10,766 bases of DNA, taken from assembly GCA_913773825.1 (NCBI GenBank), contig CAJYHH010000931.1, positions 1 through 10,766 of the forward strand, given 5' to 3'. A program made the translations under genes and the position numbers. Source of the stretch: Candidatus Sericytochromatia bacterium (GTDB taxonomy: Bacteria > Cyanobacteriota > Sericytochromatia > UBA7694). The notes under the pieces are model-generated. The model worked only from the letters and a program-made list of their open reading frames with translations, did not search any database and was not told the origin of the DNA. Each line of letters begins with the position of its first letter. Within the stretch, counting starts at the first letter, position 1. Of the stretch, positions 5,400 to 10,766 are shown piece by piece.

Positions 5400-6869
5400 T
5401 TAATACCACCCCATGGGGCCTTCGTTGAGGTTGATATGCACCTGTTTAGACTCCAGGAAGTTTTCGATCCCGTAGCGGCCTAGCTCACGGCCTGTGCCGC
5501 TCTGCTTATAACCACCCCAGGGGGCTTCGCAGTAGGTCGGTTGCATATGATTGACCCAGAGGATCCCTGCGCGAACCGCTTTGACAACTCTAAAGGCTCT
5601 AAAGATATCGCGCGTCCAGACTGCGCCAGCCAGACCAAAAGGTGAGTCATTGGCAATCGCCACCGCTTCAGCTTCGTCCTCAAACGGAATCACCGAAGCC
5701 ACAGGGCCAAAAATTTCTTCTTTAGCAATGGTCATCTGGTTGTTTACACCCGCAAAAATTGCAGGTGAGACAAAATAGCCATTGGCCAGATCGCCCCCTA
5801 AGCGTTCACCGCCATAAACCAGGTCAGCACCTTCGGCTTTGCCTTTGCTGATATAGCCGCTGACGCGTTCGAGATGCTCTGTCGTAACTAAGGCACCCAG
5901 TTTATTGTCGCGATTCATGCCCGGTCCGACTTTGATCATTTTGGTCTTGGCAATCATGGCCTCAACAAATTTTTCGTAAATTGGCTTTTGCACCAGAATT
6001 CGCGAGCCCGCTGAGCAGACTTCACCCTGGTTCACAAAGCAACCAAACAGTGCGCCTTCAACTGCCGCTTCAAAATCTGAATCCGCAAAGAAGATATTGG
6101 GTGATTTACCACCAAGCTCCAGCGTAACTTTTTTGAGGTTGGTGTCAGCTGCGGCTTTCATAATCAAGCGGCCGACTTCGGTTGAGCCTGTAAAGGCGAC
6201 TTTATCCACGCTGTAGTTTTCAGAGAGTTCTGCGCCCGCAACTTCACCATAGCCTGTGACAATATTGACCACACCCTTGGGTAGCTCTTCGATTTTATCG
6301 AGGATTTTAGCCAGTTCCAGTACCGTAACCGGAGTGGCTTCAGCGGGCTTGAGAATCATCGTACAGCCCGCAGCCAGTGCAGGAGCCAACTTCCAGGCAG
6401 CCATCAGCAAGGGGTAATTCCAGGGAATAATCAGACCACAGACGCCGACCGGTTCTTTCATGGTCATGCTGATAGCGTTATCAGGGACAGGATTAACTTC
6501 ACCAAAGATTTTGGTCGCCCAGCCGCCAAAGTATTCAAAGCAGGTGGCGGCATCAGCCAGGTCATATTCAGACTCAGTCAGCGGTTTACCCATATTCAGG
6601 GTTTCAAGCTCAGCCAAACGGGTTGCATTTTCACGCAGGGCCGCCGCAATTTTAAATAACACCGTGGCGCGCTGAATCCCGGTTGAATGGCGCCAGTCAC
6701 CTTTATCAAAAGCTTCGCGGGCTGCAGCAATTGCGCTCTGGGTATCCTGACGAGTGGCTTCGGGAACCTGAGCAAAGACTTCACCAGTCGCAGGATTATA
6801 GACATCCATCATCTTCGTTGTAGCACCGCTGGTGAACTCGCCGCCGATATACATCTGATAGCTATTCAT
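5400..6869 (-). CDS. Aldehyde dehydrogenase, GbsA/betaine-aldehyde-dehydrogenase-like
   Basis: This is a complete 489-residue NAD(P)-dependent aldehyde dehydrogenase of normal family length. Visible motifs are PWN at 149-151 (oxyanion Asn151), KPAE at 174-177 (cofactor-binding Lys174), FTGST at 226-230, the general base Glu251 in LELGGK, and the catalytic Cys285 in GEVCSAGSR. EEIFGP at 384-389 and the C-terminal APWGGYKQSGTGRELGRYG stretch are also present. All catalytic residues are intact. The C-terminus, including the ending P-M-G-W-Y, resembles Bacillus GbsA glycine-betaine aldehyde dehydrogenase, which also ends in an aromatic Asn/Gly-Trp motif. Betaine aldehyde is therefore a reasonable but unproven substrate; no choline oxidase or choline dehydrogenase gene lies nearby. 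The ATG at 6869 has AGAGG nine bases upstream. It is the first gene of the minus-strand block that continues to the EamA transporter, though the 120-base structured spacer may separate the transcripts. Confidence 0.93.
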   Translation of the reverse strand: MNSYQMYIGGEFTSGATTKMMDVYNPATGEVFAQVPEATRQDTQSAIAAAREAFDKGDWRHSTGIQRATVLFKIAAALRENATRLAELETLNMGKPLTESEYDLADAATCFEYFGGWATKIFGEVNPVPDNAISMTMKEPVGVCGLIIPWNYPLLMAAWKLAPALAAGCTMILKPAEATPVTVLELAKILDKIEELPKGVVNIVTGYGEVAGAELSENYSVDKVAFTGSTEVGRLIMKAAADTNLKKVTLELGGKSPNIFFADSDFEAAVEGALFGCFVNQGEVCSAGSRILVQKPIYEKFVEAMIAKTKMIKVGPGMNRDNKLGALVTTEHLERVSGYISKGKAEGADLVYGGERLGGDLANGYFVSPAIFAGVNNQMTIAKEEIFGPVASVIPFEDEAEAVAIANDSPFGLAGAVWTRDIFRAFRVVKAVRAGILWVNHMQPTYCEAPWGGYKQSGTGRELGRYGIENFLESKQVHINLNEGPMGWY

Positions 6870-6917
6870 GACACAAGGCCTCTTCTGTGAGATTAGGAAA
6901 ACGTGAAAAATCGCACA

Positions 6918-6946
6918 GTGTACATGATACAGGCAGATATCTAGCA
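6918..6946 (-). promoter_or_regulatory. Candidate promoter for the GbsA-like aldehyde dehydrogenase gene
   Basis: On the minus strand TTCCCC is followed after 17 bases by TATCAT (5 of 6 matches to the -10 consensus). The -10 is about 50 bases before the ATG at 6869. The -35 is poor (about 3 of 6), so this is only a candidate. Confidence 0.25.
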
Positions 6947-7020
6947 GGGGAAGACTGGCAAATTCAGGCCAGGCCTTTAGAATGTCTCAAATAATCCCTC
7001 AATTTTTGCTAAACAGATCG

Positions 7021-7059
7021 GTCAGATCAAAGTCTGAGTCTATCAGGCTTTGATCTGAC
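7021..7059 (-). terminator. Long hairpin downstream of the pseudo-cyclase operon
   Basis: A perfect 12-bp stem is formed by 7021-7032 (gtcagatcaaag) and 7048-7059 (ctttgatctgac). It continues inward through a G-U pair and four more pairs (ctga 7034-7037 with tcag 7043-7046) to a 5-base loop. It lies 16 bases past the stop of the helical protein gene. The minus-strand sequence after the stem (cgatctgtttagc) lacks a clean T tract, so it may be a weak terminator or a 3'-end stabiliser. Confidence 0.5.
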
Positions 7060-7074
7060 AATTGATCTCAAAAC

Positions 7075-8253
7075 TTAAAAGCCAAACAGGGCGTCAAGAT
7101 CGGCCATTTCACCTTTAAGCATCAGCTCAGTGTCTTTTTCAAGGCACTGAGCGCTAAGGGTTTCAAAGGCCACAATCACCTTATCGATCATGACCGTGTA
7201 ATCGTCCAGCATCGGCTGAATCGCAGCAGGCAGGTCAGGTGTAGCGGGTGTTTGGGGCGACAGCGAATAACGAACCCGACGGCTGAGAAACTCGGGGCCG
7301 CCAGTCTGCTCTAAACGCTGATGCTGAGTATTCAGTAAAGGCACTAATGGAGAAAGCGCCGGTAAATGTTTGGCAATAAGCTCGCGAATCCCCAGCAATT
7401 CGCGCAGTGAACGGCTGCGCAGCTGCTGAAGTGAGTTTTGAAGTAGATTCAGACTCATCTGCTCACGGATTTCACTCAGCTGACTATGGAGAATCGTCAA
7501 TTGAGTCAGCATGCCTTGCTGGCTGCGGCCAGCGCGCTGCAGCAGCTGCAGGCTGGGCTGATGTTGTTGCAACAAAGCCGAATCTTCACCAGCAGGCTGG
7601 GTATCTGTCAGAGCTAAAAAGCTTTCACAGAGCTGATCAACCGTCCCAGCCAGCGCGAGCAAAGCGGCTTTTTCCATCACGGGTACAGGGTTAGGAGATT
7701 TGAGTGATTGACTCATTGAGGCATCCCGCTCACGCAGGCTGCTAAAATCAAGCATTTTACCCGGCTGCAAACAGCTGAGCTTTTCAGTACAGTTCACCAG
7801 CATCGGCCTGACGTATTCAAAACCCTCAGTCATCAATAAATTGCCATCATAAATTCCTGTCAGCTGAGACTGAGCCGATTGAATCAGGCTGCGTAGCTGA
7901 ACCAGCAGCTGAGGACTTGAGGGTGTATCTCTGTTTAAGCGCTCATGGACTAATGACAGACCAGACTGAATATCTTTAAGCTTTTCAATCCGGGCCCGAG
8001 ACTTCTGCATCAGTAAATCACGATCCAGCGCGGCTCGTTCCTGGGTTGAAACAGCAGCCGTCTGGCCGCCTAAACGGGCATCAAAAGCCTCTAGGCGCTG
8101 GACGGCTTTTTCTTCCTGATCATAGAGCGGGGGCAAATCAGAAATATCTGCCGCTTTGAGATCGCGCAGGCGAGTCGGCTGGCGATTAAATTGTTCGGGC
8201 GAACCCAGTTTAGGGGAAGCCTTAGAAGCATCAAAAGTATTCGTCAGGCTCAT
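7075..8253 (-). CDS. Helical protein of unknown function with a CheZ-like C-terminal tail
   Basis: I recognise no domain in these 392 residues. The composition is strongly helical, Leu/Gln/Ser-rich, with likely coiled-coil stretches at about 45-130 and 195-295. Pro-rich or low-complexity breaks occur near 8-42 and 330-345. There is no signal peptide or membrane segment, so it should be cytoplasmic. The last residues, EMADLDALFGF, resemble the amphipathic CheY-binding tail of CheZ (which ends D-D-L-L-D-S-L-G-F) and, less closely, the FliM N-terminal CheY-binding peptide. The CheZ catalytic Asp/Gln motif is not visible, so it is not called CheZ. The ATG overlaps the TAA of the upstream cyclase-like gene by one base (TAATG). 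An AGGTGG six bases ahead of it supports the start and indicates translational coupling, so the two products probably act together in roughly fixed ratio. Confidence 0.75.
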   Translation of the reverse strand: MSLTNTFDASKASPKLGSPEQFNRQPTRLRDLKAADISDLPPLYDQEEKAVQRLEAFDARLGGQTAAVSTQERAALDRDLLMQKSRARIEKLKDIQSGLSLVHERLNRDTPSSPQLLVQLRSLIQSAQSQLTGIYDGNLLMTEGFEYVRPMLVNCTEKLSCLQPGKMLDFSSLRERDASMSQSLKSPNPVPVMEKAALLALAGTVDQLCESFLALTDTQPAGEDSALLQQHQPSLQLLQRAGRSQQGMLTQLTILHSQLSEIREQMSLNLLQNSLQQLRSRSLRELLGIRELIAKHLPALSPLVPLLNTQHQRLEQTGGPEFLSRRVRYSLSPQTPATPDLPAAIQPMLDDYTVMIDKVIVAFETLSAQCLEKDTELMLKGEMADLDALFGF

Positions 8254-10121
8254 TACAGGCCACCTTTCGCAGCCACAGCAGCCGGCAAAATCTGATAAGC
8301 TTTTACGTTGGCAAAATCCATAGGTGAATCATGAGCGCCACCTGAGATTAACAGTGGCCGAATTTTAGCCTGTTGCTGCAGCAACAGCCATTTAAAATCA
8401 GCGTCAGCAAAGACTTTTTCGCTGACTAAAATACTGTCAGCCTGAGCCGCGCGCTGAAGACCCTGAACTGCATCAAGGGCTTCACCGCCATAGGTCAAGA
8501 CACCATCCTGACTTATGGCGTTACAAGCCCCTTCATGAAAGCTAACGCGTAGATTTAAAGGCTGCTCAGGCGTAACAAAACGATTGACTTCTTCAAGCTG
8601 CTGAGACAATGACAAGGAGGCTTTTAAAGCATCTAGCGGATCTTGAAAAGCCGCTAAAACCGTCTGGTCTTCACAGCTGACTTCTGCGCCATCATGCTGA
8701 CGAATCACATCTCCGATCAGCTGCAAATAGCCCTGATCAGCAACAGGCTCACCTTGATGGCTAAGATTGGCTAACAGCAAAGTCTGATTGGCAATGGGTA
8801 AAGATGTGCCTTCAGCTAAAAGCTCCTGGCCAAAGAAGTCGCGAAACTCCTGCATCGAGCTGACTAAAGCACCTGAACAGACTTCAGATTCCCACTCTAA
8901 ATTTTCAAGCTGAAGAGTCTGAAAATAGTCTTTAGGATTATGGACGATTAGCTGAAAATTGGGTGAAACCATGACAGGTTCTTCAGGAAAGCGATCACCC
9001 AGACTAATCTCTAACTCAGTTGCACCTTCAGGCACCACCATACAGGTCAGCTCGCCCATCACCGACAGCGCCCGAAAAGCATAAATCCCCATCTCTAATC
9101 GAATCGGAATCTGACGCTGTTGTTTGGGCCAGAGATTGGCCTGAAAGAGGAGATGGGGCGTATTGGCAGGGCTACCGGCGCAGAAATGAGATTCGTCCAC
9201 TTTACGCAGGGAAGAATCTGGAAAAAATGTCAGCTCCAGATTCTGGTCAAAGCCAACCGTATAGTCAACCGCACAGCTTTCGCAATAAGCATGAGCACTA
9301 ACCCCAGAAAGATGACCGCTGTTTTGTTTGGGACCTTTGCAGCTTGGGCAGCGCATATCCCAGCGCATATGCATCAGCCCTGAGCGCGTCGCCATCAGGC
9401 AAAATCGCAGGGTTTCAAGCGGCAAAAGACCATATAAAGCCGCCACGTCAAACGGCCGAATCCGTGAAGCGTAGCGATCAGGCGCTGTAATTAAATAATT
9501 GGCCAGAGCTTGTGGCAGGCCGCTTTCAGGTGAAAAGTCAGCCCAGGAAGCCTGAAGTTTGGTAATCGCAGCCTGCAATTTAGGATTATTTTCAAAAAAG
9601 ACCTGAATCCCCAGATCGCCTTGACTGAGCTTTTTATTATAGCCGTCAAAGACTTTGACCATCTGCTTCAGATTCATCTGCAAAATGCCTTTGACCACAA
9701 TCCCCATTAAACCGGGTACAAAGTTCATTTCAAAGGTCACACGGGTGCTCGGCCCCTGCAGGCGCTCAATCGCCTCGAGTCGAATCCCAAACTTAAGATA
9801 CTTAAGGGGCCCCTTGCTAAAAATCCGTTCAACCGACAAAGAATGAGGAGCAAGCCATTCAAACGGAAACTCTTCATAGGCCAGGGTCATTCCCGCTGAC
9901 TTTGTCTCAACCGAAAGCTGACTGCCGCCATAAGTAGTCGGCCGAAAAGAGTTTTCGGTTGGGGCTAAACCCAGCTTCTGATTCATCATATCAGTGTTAG
10001 ATACAATCGCCCAAACCGTTTCAGGCGGCTGCCAGAGCTCAGTACTCATGCTTACATACTGGGCCTGCCGGCGGAGCTTATCAACGTGGTCTTTTTCGCG
10101 CAGGGGTGACATGCTTGTCAT
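8253..10121 (-). CDS. SRPBCC/DUF5939-like protein with a degenerate class III cyclase domain
   Basis: This is a cytoplasmic multidomain protein, 622 residues from the ATG at 10121. Residues about 15-170 resemble a START/SRPBCC ligand-binding fold (S-T-E-L-W-Q-P-P-E-T-V-W-A-I-V). A four-cysteine cluster follows, CPSC (258, 261) and CESC (280, 283), likely zinc-binding. This order matches DUF5939-type cyclase proteins. Residues about 445-571 align with a class III adenylate/guanylate cyclase core, including VLAAF, Y-G-G-E-A and ILVSEKVF. The catalytic positions are changed. The first metal Asp is Asn452, the second is Gln486, the N-x-x-x-R pair has become Asp550 and Gly554, and the metal-site spacing is 34 rather than about 44 residues. 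It is therefore probably a non-catalytic sensor or scaffold. An upstream in-frame GTG at 10133 is possible; the ATG has GTGGA seven bases ahead and is preferred. The gene overlaps its downstream partner by one base. Confidence 0.8.
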   Translation of the reverse strand: MTSMSPLREKDHVDKLRRQAQYVSMSTELWQPPETVWAIVSNTDMMNQKLGLAPTENSFRPTTYGGSQLSVETKSAGMTLAYEEFPFEWLAPHSLSVERIFSKGPLKYLKFGIRLEAIERLQGPSTRVTFEMNFVPGLMGIVVKGILQMNLKQMVKVFDGYNKKLSQGDLGIQVFFENNPKLQAAITKLQASWADFSPESGLPQALANYLITAPDRYASRIRPFDVAALYGLLPLETLRFCLMATRSGLMHMRWDMRCPSCKGPKQNSGHLSGVSAHAYCESCAVDYTVGFDQNLELTFFPDSSLRKVDESHFCAGSPANTPHLLFQANLWPKQQRQIPIRLEMGIYAFRALSVMGELTCMVVPEGATELEISLGDRFPEEPVMVSPNFQLIVHNPKDYFQTLQLENLEWESEVCSGALVSSMQEFRDFFGQELLAEGTSLPIANQTLLLANLSHQGEPVADQGYLQLIGDVIRQHDGAEVSCEDQTVLAAFQDPLDALKASLSLSQQLEEVNRFVTPEQPLNLRVSFHEGACNAISQDGVLTYGGEALDAVQGLQRAAQADSILVSEKVFADADFKWLLLQQQAKIRPLLISGGAHDSPMDFANVKAYQILPAAVAAKGGL

Positions 10122-10153
10122 CTTGAAATCCACTTTTTGTGAAGAATGAATTT

Positions 10154-10159
10154 ATTCTA
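10154..10159 (-). promoter_or_regulatory. Candidate -10 box for the cyclase-like operon
   Basis: The minus strand reads TAGAAT (complement of 10154-10159), five of six matches to the consensus. It would start transcription about 25 bases before the ATG at 10121. I see no convincing -35 at 16-18 bases, so an activator-dependent promoter or a chance match are both possible. Confidence 0.3.
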
Positions 10160-10282
10160 GCCAAAAATCCTCGGGAAAGATAGGCTTATACCCGACTCGA
10201 CGCCATCGATTCCAGCCTGTACCCTGTAACTATCGACTATTTCTAACTCAGTTCTGATTTGCAAGGAGCATTTGCAACCACT

Positions 10283-10766
10283 ATGGGTCATCAAGTTTCG
10301 CTCAATCCCGCCACTGGTGAGACCCTCGCCACTTATCCTGAGCTCAGCTATTCAGAGGTTCAGCCGATTCTAAAACGCGTCGAAACGGCCTGGCAGGCCT
10401 GGCGCCAGACATCGTTTGCTGAACGCGCCATCCCTATGCGCAAAGCAGCTGAGCTGCTGCGGGAGCGCAAAGAAGAACTCGCCAAACTGATGGCTCTGGA
10501 AGTCGGCAAACCCTTAGCCGGCGGCCGCGGCGAAGTGGATAAATGTGCCTGGGTCTGTGAATACTACGCAGACAAAGCTGAAGAGTTTTTAACAGCACAG
10601 CCGGTTGAAGCTGGCGCAACGAAATCTTATGTGGCGTTTAATCCCTTAGGCCCCGTGCTGGCGATTATGCCCTGGAACTTTCCGCTCTGGCAGGTCTTTC
10701 GCTTTGTTGCCCCAGCCTTAATGGCCGGTAACGCCGGTGTGCTGAAACACTCAGCCAATTCCCAGG
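10283..10766 (+). CDS. NAD-dependent succinate-semialdehyde-dehydrogenase-type ALDH, N-terminal part (runs off the right edge)
   Basis: This is the first 161 codons of an aldehyde dehydrogenase. The start MGHQVSLNPATGETLATYPE and the segment IMPWNFPLWQVFRFVAPALMAGNAGVLKH are characteristic of the Sad/YneI-like succinate-semialdehyde dehydrogenase group. That group typically has P-W-N-F-P-x-W-Q-V-F-R followed by L-K-H in place of the usual K-P-A-E/S. The oxyanion Asn and the cofactor-binding Lys are present; the catalytic Cys lies outside the window. Such enzymes convert succinate semialdehyde to succinate in the last step of 4-aminobutyrate degradation, using NAD in this group. The start is set by family alignment. 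AAGGAG lies at 10263-10268, an unusually long 14 bases before the ATG, and no in-frame start is closer. It is transcribed away from the cyclase-like operon. Confidence 0.88.
   Translation, partial: MGHQVSLNPATGETLATYPELSYSEVQPILKRVETAWQAWRQTSFAERAIPMRKAAELLRERKEELAKLMALEVGKPLAGGRGEVDKCAWVCEYYADKAEEFLTAQPVEAGATKSYVAFNPLGPVLAIMPWNFPLWQVFRFVAPALMAGNAGVLKHSANSQ

Noticed and set aside
5400..6869. A betaine-synthesis locus (betBA/gbsAB)
   Set aside because: No choline dehydrogenase, type III alcohol dehydrogenase, BetI or GbsR homologue is in the window; the ALDH resemblance alone does not establish the pathway.
7407..7694. Plus-strand open frame of 95 codons, Ala/Ser-rich
   Set aside because: It is antisense to the Leu/Gln-rich helical gene, whose codon bias produces long antisense frames.
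7075..8253. Calling the helical protein CheZ
   Set aside because: Only the tail resembles CheZ; the conserved phosphatase helix with its Asp and Gln is not visible, and no chemotaxis genes are nearby.
9020..9383. Two overlapping plus-strand frames of about 90 codons
   Set aside because: Both are antisense to the cyclase-like gene, in different frames, with no start signals or recognisable composition.
8253..10121. Annotation as an active adenylate/guanylate cyclase
   Set aside because: The metal-binding aspartates and the N-x-x-x-R residues appear substituted, so an activity call would be misleading despite the fold.
1..10766. CRISPR array, transposon, prophage or tRNA genes
   Set aside because: No regularly spaced direct repeats, transposase or integrase motifs, phage proteins or tRNA cloverleaf sequences were seen on either strand.

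Overview
The window reads as ordinary chromosome from an uncultured or little-studied Gram-negative-type (diderm) bacterium of moderate GC. The lipobox lipoprotein and the Sec-secreted protein support a cell with an exported compartment. There is no rRNA, tRNA, transposase, integrase, phage gene or CRISPR array. The lineage cannot be fixed from the sequence. A DUF5939-like plus cyclase-fold protein and two-gene DUF1963 sets suggest a non-proteobacterial lineage, but this is only an impression.

Layout, left to right. Bases 1-445 (minus) are the N-terminal part of an aldehyde dehydrogenase (ALDH) that runs off the left edge. A rho-independent terminator (502-559) separates it from a minus-strand lipoprotein gene (585-1730) whose mature part looks like a duplicated helical domain. 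A divergent spacer (1731-1962) carries promoter-like boxes for the lipoprotein and for a plus-strand secreted coiled-coil protein (1963-2736). That gene converges on a four-gene minus-strand block across a hairpin-rich spacer. In transcription order the block is: a complete GbsA/betaine-aldehyde-type ALDH (6869-5400), a 120-bp spacer with a large inverted repeat, an EamA/DMT-type transporter (5280-4261), and two tandem related DUF1963-type proteins (4256-3627 and 3606-2836). The last three genes are only 4 and 20 bp apart and are probably one transcript.

Upstream lies a second minus-strand operon of two genes joined by a TAATG stop/start overlap. The first (10121-8253) has a START/SRPBCC-like N-terminus, a four-cysteine cluster and a C-terminal class III nucleotide-cyclase fold in which the metal-binding and transition-state residues all appear replaced. 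The second (8253-7075) is an unrecognised helical protein whose last residues resemble the CheY-binding tail of CheZ. A long hairpin (7021-7059) follows it. The right edge (10283-10766, plus) is the N-terminal third of a succinate-semialdehyde-dehydrogenase-type ALDH, divergent from the cyclase-like gene.

The window therefore contains three distinct ALDH genes, an exporter-type permease next to one of them, a probable pseudo-cyclase signalling operon, and two surface or periplasmic proteins of unknown function. The most interesting points are the pseudo-cyclase with its translationally coupled partner, the paired DUF1963 paralogues, the duplicated lipoprotein, and the inverted-repeat element in the ALDH/EamA spacer. 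No clearly new multi-gene system can be demonstrated from this sequence alone.
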